A program made the position numbers and the translations under genes. Of a stretch of 64,000 nucleotides of DNA, positions 17,746 to 30,400 are shown piece after piece; the first letter of the stretch is position 1; each line of letters starts with the position of its first letter. This DNA is from Notospermus geniculatus (lineage: Eukaryota; Nemertea; Pilidiophora; Heteronemertea; Lineidae): positions 114,764-178,763 of the forward strand of contig NMRB01000991.1 of the NCBI GenBank assembly GCA_002633025.1, given 5' to 3'. The notes under the pieces were generated by a model. That model did no database searches. It saw only the letters and a program-made list of their open reading frames with translations, and was not told the DNA's origin.

Positions 17746-18738
17746 AAAGCACCACGGTATTGTCACTTTCTGTCGACAGCCGGCGCCACCGGCACCATGC
17801 TCCAATACTGTAGTTAAGCCTTTCGCCCCAGTGTTGGAGAATGTATGATTACAGTCTCGGTCACCCATCCGCTAGGGATCGAACAAGTTTGTGTAGCAGT
17901 ACTGCGGAACGAAACGGCTGGCTGCGCGAGACTAGTTGCATGCGGTAGTTTACCAAGTCGTTAATTAATAGAGCCGAATCGGTTAATGTCGTCCTGGGTA
18001 TAACAGAAATATACCCAGGTTCAATGTCGTCCTACAAAACTATACCCTGGGTATAGTTAGATCTACAAAAGTATACCCAGTACCGTAGTTTTGAGCCTAG
18101 GTACGAATTAGGAATGGATGGCCGCCATTTTGTTTCTCGCTTCAACTGAGACGGCAGTTTTGCAAGCAACATCTTCAAAATATCAGTCAATATTGTCAGA
18201 TTTTGTGCTCATCGATGGCACGGGTCAACTGTTGACATTCTCAACACAACGGTCCAAACTTATCGCAGGTTAAGCTCACAGTTTCAAAGAAATGAGCAAA
18301 CGAACAGAGCCGATCTGCGCCCCATATGTTTGTTCGGTGTCGTGCGTTCACCTACGTCTGCGAGCCGTGCTGCGAGTACTATTGCGGATTTGAGTGACGA
18401 TAAACGGCACGTAAATTTCTTTGATCACTGTCGGTACGATATATTAAAATGATGCCCGTAGTGTCGGGCGCTACAGCGATGTTTTTCGACTTGTCATGCT
18501 TCTGCATGGTCATATGGCATTTGCAGGAACAATCTCGTCTTCAGGTGCTTTATCCAATCCTCGGTATACTTTTGTAGATCGAACTATACCCAGGGTACAG
18601 TTTTGTGGGACGACATTGAACCTGGGTATATTTCTGTTATACCCAGGACGACATTAACCGATTCGGCGTTAATAGAGGTCTCCCCCTTAACGCGGGTAGG
18701 TGTAACGCAGGATTGGGAAGCAATACTGTGGTCCTTTA
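17746..18738. repeat. Family B-ended foldback holding a 105-bp-TIR element
   Basis: Outer ends AAAGCACCACGGTATT and AATACTGTGGTCCTTT match family B ends. Inside, 17980-18665 is a separate element. Its arms of about 105 bp begin CGAATCGGTTAATGTCGTCC and end with the reverse complement, and they include repeated TATACCCAG. No coding region in either. Confidence 0.65.
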
Positions 18739-19159
18739 ATTATCTTCACATCAAAATGATACTCATGGATTGCCTACATAATGAGAACGTGCCATGGGTT
18801 TAAAACACGAAGGTATGATCCAGTTCATGTGTTTGGGGCAGCTATCATTCGACAGCCTGCATAAATTATGGAATGAGATACAATGTGTGCATGAGACTGC
18901 TATCCAGTAACTCGTTATACCTGATCTATGTGCTACGTTGCAGCACTAGGCGCGCTATTTGGTTATTACATCAAATGGCATTTCCCCACATTATTGCATG
19001 TTTTATTAGTGAATTAGCACCAAAATTGTAACAATTATGAGAATAGGCTGGTTTCGATGACGCACGGTTAGTGCGACGACAACGGATAGTAGCCGTGACG
19101 TCATAATTTCTTGCGTTCTTGTGACGCATTGATGCATTGACTTCTAACAGACGTGTGTT

Positions 19160-19375
19160 TTCAGATTTGGATAAACGACGTCGTTGATTGTTTTATAAGT
19201 ATTTCACGGCAAGCGTTCAGTGTACACCTCCATGTGTACATCACCTGTATATATTTGATATGTACGCAGGAAGTGCATTTCATTCTTAAGTTCAGTAATG
19301 GCAAAGTGTAGATTCCAAGCTTTTTGTGGGAGTGGTCGCAATCCACTATGAACAACAGACATCACCCACTGGATA
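19160..19375. repeat. Segmental repeat R3, unit 1
   Basis: Matches 12660-12893 and 34800-35040 from the CGTTGAT region through GTACGCAGGAAGTGCATTTC to GTGGGAGTGGTCGCAATCC and ATGAACAACAGACATCACCC. This copy lacks the 750-bp insertion seen at 12894 and serves as the empty site. Confidence 0.7.
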
Positions 19376-19450
19376 ACTGGAAAATAAAGAATCTGTAAAC
19401 TCCGTGTTGTGGGTCCAATAGCTTTGTTGGAACCATAAAAACCGTGTTAA

Positions 19451-19823
19451 GGGGTGATATGAATAAAAATCAGTATCTACTAGCTAGTAGCTACTAGAAG
19501 TAAAAGTAACTAGTTCCAAGTTTTTACTCAGTATCTACTAGCTAGTAGTTACTAGAAGTAAAAGTAACTAGTTCCAAGTTTTTACTCCAAGTAGAAGTGA
19601 ACACTTGAATTCATATGAATAACCTTTGGTTTTACTGCAAAGTAATCACTTCTGCCCTTCTACTAGTTTTTACTAGTCTGATCCTGGGTTCACCGTACTG
19701 AAATTAATACCGCTGATTATTCATATCCTCGGCAGTACATTTTTGGAGTAAATACTGCATGAGTATCAATTAATACTTATTAGTAGTAGCTACAAGTACT
19801 CCTGTTTTATTCATATAGTCACC
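19451..19823. repeat. Foldback element with internal 58-bp tandem duplication
   Basis: Ends GGGGTGATATGAATAAAA and TTTTATTCATATAGTCACC are inverted. Two head-to-tail 58-bp copies (19471-19586) begin CAGTATCTACTAGCTAGTAG. The interior is rich in ACTAGT/TACTAG words. Confidence 0.7.
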
Positions 19824-19908
19824 AGTAAGTACTTCAAAATCTGGAGTAAAAGTTATGGTTACCGTAACTACGCCACAATAAACCAACCTTACTGCACCTA
19901 CAGCTTAC

Positions 19909-22900
19909 CTGTATTGTCGCGAAGAAACATCAAATAAATTCCCTGACTTTGTCTATCTCGTATGATTAGTAAAATTCTTCCTTCCTCTGGGTCATCTTTG
20001 AACCAAGTAGGCGCAACAACACAACTCCTCTTTCGTCTTCTCCATTCAGACCGGCTTATATCCTTTGCTTCAATTGACGACCTGCTTGAATCGTTAGGAT
20101 TCGAGAATGACGTCAGAATGACGAGTCTCTAATCGCATATGAAAGAAAATGAAATGGTCACCCGAGTTTTCATGTGACCTACTTTTCTACGTCATGAAGG
20201 TCACAGAGGTCGAGAATTGCGTTTTGTCAAGAAGGCTAGCTGGCGGCCCACTGGAATGAAATTTGGCCTCCTCCCCCTCTGAATTTGGTAGTTGTCGAAA
20301 ACTAGCGTCACCTTATTGGCGTTGAACTCATCTTGGCGTAGGCTACTTGGTATAGGCCCTTAACGCCAGGACAAGTAACGCCACGATGGTACCAGCACTA
20401 CATGTAGGCCTATCTCATTCCGAGCAGTCCTGCCAGGTCTGTATCTCCGTAGCGTGGCTCGAGGCCTAATTAATCCTGTTGCAGACAAACAGTAACTTTG
20501 GTTATAATACAACAGTCATGCTTTGTGTTTGCTGTTCGTTTCAGGATGTACATGTACTTTCGCATTGTAAACGTCAAGATTCAGCTAAAGGTGGTCGAGA
20601 TTTTGTCGTCCTCTTTGACCCACGCACGCACAATGATGTACAGCCCAGCCAGTCATGCCAGTGTGTTGAACAAGCCACCTCTGGATGATTGGAAGTGCAT
20701 AGTCCATCAGGTCATGGGGCTCTCAAACAAACTCCCCCGCAGTGCCGTGTCGTTCCGCATTTTATGATATTCCACTCAGTATTGCGAACCGTCTGACCTC
20801 TGTGTAGGAGATTGGCTCTCAACATGACAAATTTCCATTGGAGAATGGTAGAATGGATACAGATAGAGTCCAAAAGTTAGGATTAGGGTTAGGATTAGGG
20901 TTGGGGTTAGGGTTAGGGTTGGGGTTAGGGTAAGGGTTAGTTAGGATTAGGGTTAGGGTTAGGGTTAGGATTAGGGGGTTAGGGTTAGGAGTTCCCATTC
21001 GGCAATGTTGGACTCTATCTGTATCCATTTTACCACTTACCAATTTCCATTTTAAACAGAAACCAAGGCTGTACACCAAGGACCGTATGGTTGGGGGTTA
21101 GTGATAAAACCCGGTGTGAAGGGAAATGAAATGGAATAATCGAAATCATCGAAATGTGCATGATTTGCACCAATTTATTTTAGTTTTACATGTATTGTCT
21201 TATTGTAATACCGATACATGTATTTAAGTGGTCAACATTGATGCTTGCAACCGAATGAGTGAAGAAAACGCAGAAAAAAAACTGGCGGTAACTTGGGAAC
21301 ACAGAAGGAAATTTCGTACATGATGATTCTGATTGGTTTTATAATTCAATTTGATTTTGTGTGGTGTGTCGAAAAAATGTCAATCTCAAGACGGGAGCAT
21401 ACATTTGCAACATAATGACTTAATTCTCAAAGTCCTTGCGAGTCTCATTTCGAGGATTTCATCGTTTCGTTTCATTCCGGGTTTTACGGGACCTATGCTT
21501 GGGTCGGACTTTCGCCTAAAGTACAGCTGAAGTTAGATTTTCTGTTTGCTTGAAGCATTGAGAAAAGTCAAACTGGAGCTATCTGCTGAGCAAAAAGTCA
21601 TTCGAACCGTTTGCTCAGCAGATAGCTCGCTTGTGCGCGTATTTTTCGAAAAATTCGCGCACACGCGAGCTATCTGCTGAGCAAACGGTCTCAACTTACT
21701 TTTTGCTCAGGTGATAGCTCCAGTGTGCGGCAGGCTTTACCCTCACGACTTGCATGTAAAGGCCTGTCTACACGATCATACATTTGTTTAAAACACATCA
21801 TCATACATTTGTATGATGATGTCCATGCTTGTCGTGGATTTCCATCTACACAATGCAGCTAAAATTTTGAACATCATCATTATGTCATCATAAATTGTTC
21901 AAAACAGCATCATAAACTTTTATGATGATGTTCAAGTTTGTTGTGGATTTCTATCTACGGTCCAACATTCATGGGCATTTGTATGATGAAGTATGATGGA
22001 GAAAGGATAATGTTGGATGCGGTTCAAGTTTGTTGGGAAAATACGATCATACATTTGTCCATGAACATCATCATACAATTTTTTTGGGATGTTGTGCATT
22101 TGTTGGCAAGATGAAACATGCAGCTAAAAATTTGAACATCATCATACATGTTCAAGTTCGTTGGGAAAACAGTCCACACGATCATACATTTGTCCATGAA
22201 CATCATCATACAGATGTACGATGATGTTTTGAACAAATGTATGATCGTGTGGACGGGCCTTAAAAATTTGAACATCATCATGCATGTTGGTTGTTCACGT
22301 TTGTTGGGAAAACAGCCTACACAATCAAACATCTGTCCATGAACATCATCATACAAATGTATGATGATGTTTTGAACAAATGTATGATCGTGTGGACAGG
22401 CCTTTAAAGAATTGAAGGACCTTGCATACGCTTTGAAAGATCGTCTTGTGCTCATACTGACCGTTGTGAGCACTGCTATTCGTCCACTCTTGCTGATGGC
22501 TACCCCTGGATATACACAGGGGTACCGGCGAAATTGATCGATGCCTGCCGTAAGGATTGTCTTCTCTACAATTCGTAGTCTTTGTTTTGGCTGAAAAGTG
22601 TTCGAAGCTAGACATTTGGGGTTGGATTTCTCCTGATTCATATAAGCTAAGGTTAAACCTGTTGAAAATACCCGTGTCAAACCCGTGTGTGCGAAAAGCC
22701 AGGTGTGACATCGGTGAGTGTTTCTGTAGCTCAGTGTTCCTCGACAATACACGCGGCCTAGAATGGTTATTGTTGGGTTAGTTGCCGCTTAATCCGTCAG
22801 GAGGTAAACAATAAGAAAAACACAGAAATACGGGGAACACTGATCGACGTTACACCGGGTCACACCACTACATTGTAGTTAAGTAGCCCGGCGACAGTTG

Positions 22901-24944
22901 CGCTGCATGCACTGACTCTTCGGTCATTTGTGTATTGGCCCACAATGGAGGCGCGAAAACGACGTCACTTAATGGCTGCGCCATCTGTAGCCGTGGGAAG
23001 AAGTAACGAAAACACGGGGATTTCGAAAAGCACGGCGAGATTGCCGTGTCTCAAAAACCCGTGTTTTTCATATACGGGTTTCTTGAAGCCCGGCAATTCA
23101 TAGGTGTGACCGCAAAAAAAACGGGGATTTTATGTAGTGAATTAAACCACGGCTAGTGACATTCCTGGTCAGTCGTCTACAAGCAGTACTGCAGTAATTA
23201 CGTAACGCGTGACGCAACTGCTGCACATACTGCAAACGACCGGGCCGTCGCCCTCCTATCATCTGCTGTGGTGTTGTCGCGCATGTGTAGATGGGCGGCC
23301 GGGGACCACGACAGAGGCATTTTCTTACAGACATTCATGAAAGTATATACGTCTAACTTTAGTAGAACCTATCGTTTGCCTTCTGATATAAACACGAGGC
23401 AGGTTTAGAAATCAAACGGCAAACGTAAATTTTACGGAAACGTTAATATTTCGTACTACACATCAACCAGATTTTATATTGTACAATTCATGTATTTTCG
23501 GTACAAAAGTAACGTTGTCGTTAACGTTTACGTTTAACGTTTGATTTCTAAACCTCACTAATGTGAAAATCAAGTGTAATGTATGAGAATGCCCCCCGTA
23601 TGACAATGCCCGCTTTATTGTTCGGCGGACACTCAAATACAGAAAGACATGTTGCTCAGTGCCTCCCCCATTGTCACGTCGCGGCTTATTCCGTCAATCT
23701 TTTGTTGGGAGGCACTGGTAAACGGGGGGCAGTGAAAAACATTACACCTGCCGTGCGTTAGGGCGAAGGTCCAGTATATTAGGCTACTTACCTTCAGAAC
23801 AAATTCAAACTTGTAGACGACAACCGCATAATGTCCACCCTTCGTGCGGAAAAAAAACACGCCTTGATCCCCCCGGATGTGAATACCACCCAGACAAGAC
23901 TGTCGCCCTGGGCATGAATGTCCCTTGAGCCTAACCATCGGAAGTTCTTTTAGATATGCAGACCTCAGCTCATACCAAGAGACATTGTATTCAAGAGGCT
24001 TACAGTGGATTTCTTCGTAAACTGGGTGGAGAAATACAAAACCATTGACTGATTCACAAAGGATGTCAATCAACTTACAGTTCCGAACAGTGAGTGTGAC
24101 ATTTGCAACCTCTTCTATTATTTTCTTGGTCCCCTGTGTTTTAATTCTCAAAATGTCCATCCGTCCAGTGGTGGTCCTTTTAAATGATGATCGTGACGTC
24201 ACCCATACGTCATAGGGTGTTTCGTTTCTACTTTGGATAAATCCGCAGCCCATGACTGTACCTTTAACTGTTACGTTATGTGTGAATGCATGAAATGACT
24301 TAAAACTGGCCGTCGCTTGATTTCTGTTTTTGGAGTCGTTTTTCAAAATATACGTTTTGCTTCCGAGCTAAAGCAAGTACAGTATATAGATTAGGATTGA
24401 AAAAAAAGGAACAGGGAGATTAAAACATTAACCATGCCCTCGGAAAGTAGTAGGCCTACCCAAAAAGAGCAAAAAGGCAACAAAGTCGTGCATCCGAGGC
24501 AATTTTTACCGAACGCATTATCGAAAATAACAAAAGAAATTGAGGAATACATGAATACGTGCATTTTTTTCGATGCAAAATTCGTCAGCCAGTGCTACAA
24601 CTTACCCTAACGGTAACAACATGCCAGCCCCGTAAATTTCGAAGATTCTCATTTCGATCGCCATCCTTACCCATGTAGAAGTAATCATTCTGTAGAAAAC
24701 AAAATGACTTTTTCCTGACCAAACTGAATCCAGTACAGGCTCCATACAAAGAGCAGATTATGGCACAGTGCAGCTCACGTTGCGTTAGCAAGGGGTAAGA
24801 AACCATATTATACGTTACTTGGTTGGCAACTCGGACGGGAACCGAAACGAATATCTGTTGGCCGGAGGTAACGTCGTGCAGAAGAAAGAATGTCCAGAGA
24901 ATGAACACTGCCGGCGGTAAAAACGCTCCATTCTTGGTCGTCAT
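19909..24944 (-). CDS. Secreted PAN/apple-like family protein, copy A (3 exons found)
   Basis: Exon 1, 24606-24944 (113 codons): start ATG, hydrophobic signal peptide ending near SGQQ, then a Cys pattern CAIICSLYGACTGFS...CFLQ like a PAN/apple domain. Exon 2, 23792-24367 (192 codons, phase 0-0): a beta-rich region with N-glycosylation sites (NVT, NET, NVT, NVS) and several Cys. Exon 3, 19909-20128 (220 bp): a basic run RRRKRS, then APTWFKDDPEEGRILLII. Donors and acceptors are consensus (GTAAGT, CTTTAG, GATTAG). Phase 1 after exon 3 means at least one more exon, which I did not find. Secretion is inferred from the signal peptide. Copies B and C are tandem paralogues in the same orientation. 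Confidence 0.75.
20840..21041. mobile_element. TIR element carrying TTAGGG telomere-like repeats
   Basis: Inverted ends contain ATGGATACAGATAGAGTCCAA and its reverse complement, and enclose about 115 bp of degenerate TTAGGG array (20877-20993). It is flanked by the direct repeat AATTTCCATT (20830-20839 and 21042-21051). The paralogous site at 30443-30455 reads AAATTTCCATTTTAAGC with one copy and no insert. It therefore behaves as a mobile insertion, not a chromosome-end relic. Confidence 0.8.
21575..21739. repeat. Foldback family P (GAGCTATCTGCTGAGCAAA)
   Basis: Three internal and terminal copies of AGCTATCTGCTGAGCAAA in both orientations. The right end is GTGTGCGGCAGGCTTTA. It matches 31244-31465. 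The left tip is replaced by unrelated sequence. Confidence 0.75.
21758..22405. repeat. Foldback S with repeated CATCATCATACATTTG
   Basis: Ends TAAAGGCCTGTCTACACGATC and GATCGTGTGGACAGGCCTTTA are inverted. CATCATCATACATTTGT and GTATGATGATGTT recur at least six times in both orientations, and a second GATCGTGTGGACGGGCCTT end lies at about 22243. It looks like several partial copies inside one another. Long open frames here are repeat artefacts. Confidence 0.75.
22430..23340. repeat. Segmental repeat R1, unit 2, with family H insertion
   Basis: The same block order as 16926-17400. It is interrupted at about 22630-23150 by sequence shared with 25900-26120 (CCCGTGTGTGCGAAAA, GCATGCACTGACTCTTCGG), which itself holds a family H foldback at 22701-22861 (AGGTGTGACATCGGTG to CGTTACACC). 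Confidence 0.65.
23401..23556. repeat. MITE family C, copy 3
   Basis: AGGTTTAGAAATCAAACGG to TTTGATTTCTAAACCT. It sits at the same place after R1 as the partial copy at 17410-17535, so this insertion predates the duplication of these two units. Confidence 0.8.
23575..23752. repeat. Foldback family H, diverged copy
   Basis: AATGTATGAGAATGCCCCCC pairs imperfectly with GGGGGGCAGTGAAAAACATTACACCTG. The interior has TTATTGTTCGGCGGACA and CGGCTTATTCCGTCA, as in the other H copies. Confidence 0.55.
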
Positions 24945-25097
24945 GGTCGGTCTACGTTGTTTGTGATTTTCGTTTGGTAATGCTCAAATGGCTGGTTATC
25001 ATAGCAATTCCTTCTAAATCAATCAGAGGTTGAAATCATGAAATGGCACGATGGAACTCCCAATCCGAAATGGTGAACAAAGGAAAGGCAATCGCTC

Positions 25098-25690
25098 AGG
25101 CCGGGAGAGTCGATCTCTCTCCCCGTTTCCATTTCTAACTTCAAATCAGCGTCACAGTACTCTATGGGCCGTATGCACCAAACGAAGATTATCCTGAACT
25201 CACGTTGAGCCACAACTTTTCCATTGTCACATCATACCCTAGCAAACCTGAACAACTGAAAAGTTGTGGCTCAACCTGAGTTCAACATAATCTTCGTTTG
25301 GTGCATACGGCCCATGTTCCACTCCTAACCCGAGCAAGTTATCGACTTCTGCAGCGATAAGTTAGGTAGGGAAAAATGTGCAATTTTGTAAGATACTATT
25401 GCTTTGTTTTTCCCATTGTATCAACATTGATCTGTATGCGCCAGTGATAATGGCCGTTTGTCAAGATTTCTGCAGCGATAATTGTATGAGTAGAATTTTT
25501 TCTAATTACTAGTATTTTATTTTTTGATTCTCTGTTTCAATAATCGATTTAAGTATGCTAGCAACGATTGCTTTTTATTAAATTTTTGATGTAGACTTTT
25601 GCGTGTATGTAAAAATGGGATTCGAAAATATTGACGATAGGAAGACCATATTGGCCCGGTTCTCTTTTTCAGAAATTTCATTTCGTTTTA
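25098..25690. repeat. Segmental repeat R2, unit 2, with MITE at 25166-25313
   Basis: CTCAGGCCGGGAGAGTCGA through TATCGACTTCTGCAGCG and CAATAATCGATTTAAGTATG matches 34388-34790 and 44160-44470. A perfect-armed foldback (GGGCCGTATGCACCAAACGA and reverse complement) is inserted at 25166-25313; unit B lacks it. Confidence 0.75.
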
Positions 25691-26198
25691 GTAGAATTTA
25701 GGAAAACATTCCGCCCTTCACAGCCCCCCCCCCTTACTGATAGTATTTGCGAATCTTATTCATGATTGAACTCTGTGTTACATGTTATTAGTATTATGGT
25801 TCCACCACTGCTATTCAAAACCACATTATGAAAGAGGGCCTCTGATAGGTTTTGAGACACTGTTAGGTAACCAACTGGGCATTCAGAGTACAGTAGCTAC
25901 GGTTACAAGTGTTCAAAATACCTGTGTTTTTCCAGACCCTTGTCAAACCCGTGTGTGCGAAAATCCCGGCGAGAGGTCACACTACATTGTAGTTAAGTAG
26001 CCAGGCGACAGGTGCGCTGCATGCACTGACTCTTCGGTCATTTCTGTATTGGCACACATTATTGGAGGCGCGAAAACGACGTCACTTAATGGCTGCGCCA
26101 TCTGTAGCCGTGCTAAAAACTAACGAAAACACGGGGGGCCGTATTCAAAAAGGGTGATCATCGCGCGATTAAGACTTAGACGCGTGTAACTTCACTAA

Positions 26199-26498
26199 AT
26201 GCACACACTTCCACCATGCATTATTTTGAGATGCAACTTAATTGACCAACAAAATACACTTCATAATAATAAACACTCAGACATTTTATGTACAATTCCA
26301 ATCGATGATGGAGAATGGGTTAAACTTCAAAGATATGAACCTCATCATTGTGAGAGAACTGTAAATAAAACGACGAACCATTTAGCTTTCCAGATTACAG
26401 ATAACAACGGAAAAGTGGTGAATTTCAGAGAAACAAGAGTTCTGATACATTTTACACTTCAAACTAGTAAACTCGAGTTTAGTTCCGAGGACGACTAA
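26199..26498 (+). pseudogene. Protein fragment of a multicopy element, family unclear
   Basis: A 99-codon frame with ordinary-looking protein text, including LAFQITDNNGKVVNF and VLIHFTL near its end and an acidic tail. Similar C-terminal motifs occur in repeated, virus-derived or Polinton-like elements of invertebrates; this is recall only, not tested. It starts just inside a half copy of foldback family I (26140-26215), so the 5' end is probably missing. I assign no function. Confidence 0.35.
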
Positions 26499-26499
26499 G

Positions 26500-27405
26500 A
26501 GATAGCAGCACTTTTGATGTCAGCTAAGCTCACGACTTCGTCCTTTCAGGATTAGTTCCTGGAGTATCCACGAGATGGCACTGTTGAAACTTAGATGTTG
26601 TAGTTCAAACCATGAAACTATTCCAGTTTGATTTGATGCACTTTAAATAGAAAACCAAACCATATGTTGGTTAGAAATGATTTTCACGACTTTGTCGATC
26701 CTGAAAGGTGAACAAAGTCGATCTGGAGAGGGCTAAAAATAGAAACCGGTCACCGGGTGACCTGAAAATCGTGACGACGAAGTCGTCACAGAGAGGGGTA
26801 AAAATAGAGAATCGTGACGTCACGATCGATATAAAGTGTCTTACTGTGCACATATCCAAGTAGAATCCCTCAGCTAGTCTATCCTCTTTCGTTTTTGCAT
26901 TTACACAGCATAGAGATCCTTGAAAAAGTGCTAAAATTTTAGTGTTTTGGCCACCGCAGTAGCGATTTTCTAGTCTTCCATCTGACCCCCTTCAGAGCCT
27001 ATATACTACCACTCAACATATTTTGATGAAACAAAGCCCAAAATCATTAGAAAGTTCCACTCTACCACATCTGCAACAAAAATCTCAAAAATATTACATA
27101 ATAAAAAGTTTGATTTTTAGTGTTTTTTCTGATGAGCTATTACATAATTACGATATTTTCAAATTTCCAAAATTTCGATGCAGAAATATTACCAACAAGA
27201 TGTACTTTCATAAGGAACAGACCGTGTTAAAATCGGCCCAGAAGTATTTGAAATACTCAAAGTATCAGGTGTAGATAAACTAATGTCCATGACTGTACAT
27301 GTAGTCGCAAGGTCGATAATTGTTGTGGTGTGTTGCTCTCTATGACGTCAAAGTTTCCGCCTGTGGGTCATCGCTACAATAAACCAAACTCACTGTGCCT
27401 ACAGT
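26500..27405. other. No gene recognised
   Basis: Intron of copy B if the splice model is right. It contains a CRE-like palindrome GTGACGTCACGAT at about 26814 and short AT-rich frames without homology. Nothing else seen. Confidence 0.5.
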
Positions 27406-27409
27406 TTAC

Positions 27410-30400
27410 CTGTGTGGTCGTGAAGAAACATCAAATAAATTCCCTGACTTTGTCTATCTCGTATGATTAAGAAAATTCTTCCTTCCTCTGGGTCGTCTTG
27501 TAACCAAGTCGGCGCAACAACACAACTCTTCTTCCGTCTTCTCCATTCAGATCGGCTTACATCCTTTGGCTTTATTGGCGACCTGGTTGAATCATCAGGA
27601 TCCGAGAGTGACGTTAGAATGGCGAGTTTCTAATCGCATGATGTGAAAAAAAGTGGTCACCAGGTTTTCATTGAGGGGTCATATTTACGAAGCCTTCGCA
27701 ACTTTACGTGCAGGCAAGTCTGTTGTAAGGCAGTCAGTGAACAATAGGGCATGTGCAGCCAAACAATAGATTTGCGTGGACGTTACGTAGAGTTGCGAAG
27801 ACTTCGTGAATATGTTGCGAAGGCTTGGGCCATATTCAAGAAGTCTTCGCAGCTTTGCGTGCACGCAAGTCTATTGTTTGGCTGCACATGGCCGACTGCC
27901 TTACAGTAGATTTGCGTGCACGCAAAGTTGCGAAGGCTGAATACGGCCCCTAATATTTACAAAATTCTCGCAATTAAATAGACTGCGTAAACTATTTTTC
28001 ATTTTGAGGGAACCTATTGCTGACAAACGACTTCCGTGCCCATAAAATTACGGGTGCTTTGTGAATAAGCTATTTGACCTACAATTACTTCTACATTTAG
28101 GTCACAGCGTTCGAAAATCCGTTTTGTCAAGTTGGACTAAGGGCCTACCTGGTTGCCCATATCTTAAGGTTCGATTAGAATGAAATTTGGCACCCTCCCT
28201 CTTAGTGGTTGGCGAAAACTAACAGTGTCACCTTATTGGCGTTGAATTCATCTTGGTGTCGGCTACTAGATCAGGCGCCGTACGTTTAACGCCAGGATAA
28301 GTAACGCCAAGATGGTACCAGCACTTATTTTGATCGGTTCTGCCAGGTCTGTTTGTTCGTAACGGGGCAAGTTGGCCTAGGTCTTGTTACAAACAGTGGC
28401 CCGTATACTAGAAGCTTCCTTAACTCTAAGGTCCACTTTAAGCTTTTGTATTTTGCCCTGCAAACAATAGCTAAAGGTAAACCTTAGAGTGCAGGAAGCT
28501 TCTATTATCATAAACTGACACCATGTGGCGCTGCATGCATGCTCGACCAAGATCCTCTCACTCTCTCGTGAGCAAGCAAGAGGCCACACAGGGTCAGGGG
28601 CGATACGATTCTACAAGAGCTATCCTAAGCTGACACTATGTGGCGCTGCATGTATGCTCGACCAAGATCCTCTCACTCTCTCGTGAGCAAGCAAGAGGCC
28701 ACACAGGGTCAGGGGCGATACGATTCTACATCCTTGCTTGCCTGTGGAAAGGGTAGCGGTTGCTTTCAGTTCTTTTTCGCCCTCCCACCCTCCCTAAAGA
28801 CAAAAAGGGCACCTGTGAGCACTTCCGTCATGTCGGAAATATTATCCGCCCCATACTGAACAAGGCATGAAGGAGGCGCCCGTAGCGCTCACTTAGGATA
28901 CGTACACAATACGGCCATATAACTTTCATTAAAGCTGAACTGTATGAACAAAAACAGGAGTATCCAGCTTTGAAAAAAGACAACCACGCCACCGTGGTGG
29001 TCAAGAGAATAGAAAAGACCATAAGGCGCTTTCAAAGTATCCAGAACATGATAGACTACCAGCCTACAGTACAGGGCACAATTGACATCCCTGAATTCGC
29101 GCACCCTGCGCGAATCATTCTCGAAGGGTGCGCGAAACTTAATCGCCACACTTCGCGCACCGTTCGGGCAGGGTGCGAGCAGGGTTCGCGTGATGTGCGC
29201 GAACAACAGTGACTTTATCTCGTACCGTACGCGCACCCTTCGCGAGACCAGAGTAATATCATCGACACAGCTGATCTTCGCGAATAGGCTACTCTCTGAT
29301 CCTCGCAGTTGCCAAGCCATCATGGTTTTGAAATTGTCGATTTTAGGCCTAGGCCTAGGCCTCCTTGACCTTGTCAGGCCTACCATGCCTACATGTAAGG
29401 CGTCGTTACTGCATGTAACATGTGTCATCATCACACTTAGGCCTATAGCCTGTAGGCCTATAGGCAGGGCTAGGCCTAGGCCTTGCATGCTTGGCTTGGC
29501 CCGACCGAACAGGGCCTACCGGCGGCTAGGCCTAGGCCTAGGCCTACCCCGATGCCCGACCGATGCACATGGCTGGCGGCTGGAGCTGAGCTGATGATGG
29601 TGAGGCTACGGACATTGGCTTACCCTAATTTAAATGTATCCTAAGCGTAGGCCAACAAGTGAATCCACAAATTTATACCGGTACGCCTAGCCTACCACAC
29701 CGTCGTGGCCTAGGCTTGGCCAACCGGGGCCTACACAATGTAGACAACCGAATACATGTGCCACCCATAACACGAGTGGTGTGATGTAGTGCGTCCAACA
29801 CAGTGCTGATGATTTGCGACGTCGTGACGCCGTGTAAACATGGTCCGCATGGCCTTCATGACTACATAGGGCTGTCGTAGGCTACACGACCGTCAGCCAG
29901 ACCGTTAACATCGCGAAGACTGGACCTTCGCGAACACTACGCGGCTAGGCTTCGCGAAGGGTGCGCGAACGTCGGCAGTTAATGNNNNNNNNNNNNNNNN
30001 NNNNNNNNNNNNNNNNNNNNNNNNNNNNNNNNNNNNNNNNNNNNNNNNNNNNNNNNNNNNNNNNNNNNNNNNNNNNNNNNNNNNNNNNNNNNNNNNNNNN
30101 NNNNNNNNNNNNNNNNNNNNNNNNNNNNNNNNNNNNNNNNNNNNNNNNNNNNNNNNNNNNNNNNNNNNNNNNNNNNNNNNNNNNNNNNNNNNNNNNNNNN
30201 NNNNNNNNNNNNNNNNNNNNNNNNNNNNNNNNNNNNNNNNNNNNNNNNNNNNNNNNNNNNNNNNNNNNNNNNNNNNNNNNNNNNNNNNNNNNNNNNNNNN
30301 NNNNNNNNNNNNNNNNNNNNNNNNNNNNNNNNCCCCCCCCCCCCCGCACACACGCACTGAGATATAAAGCCCAGCCAACAAGACACCTGATGGATGGTTG

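Noticed and set aside
20877-20993. TTAGGG repeats as a chromosome end or fusion point
   Set aside because: They are bounded by inverted ends and a 10-bp direct repeat, and the paralogous locus has the empty site; unique sequence continues on both sides.
21770-22400. CRISPR-like spaced repeats (CATCATCATACATTTG)
   Set aside because: Repeats alternate in orientation and spacing varies; this is a foldback transposon in a eukaryotic genome.
22024-22752. 242-codon minus-strand frame as a gene
   Set aside because: It runs through repeat S and segmental repeat R1. The peptide is made of repeated YDDVH-type words, and the R1 part is frame-broken in other copies.
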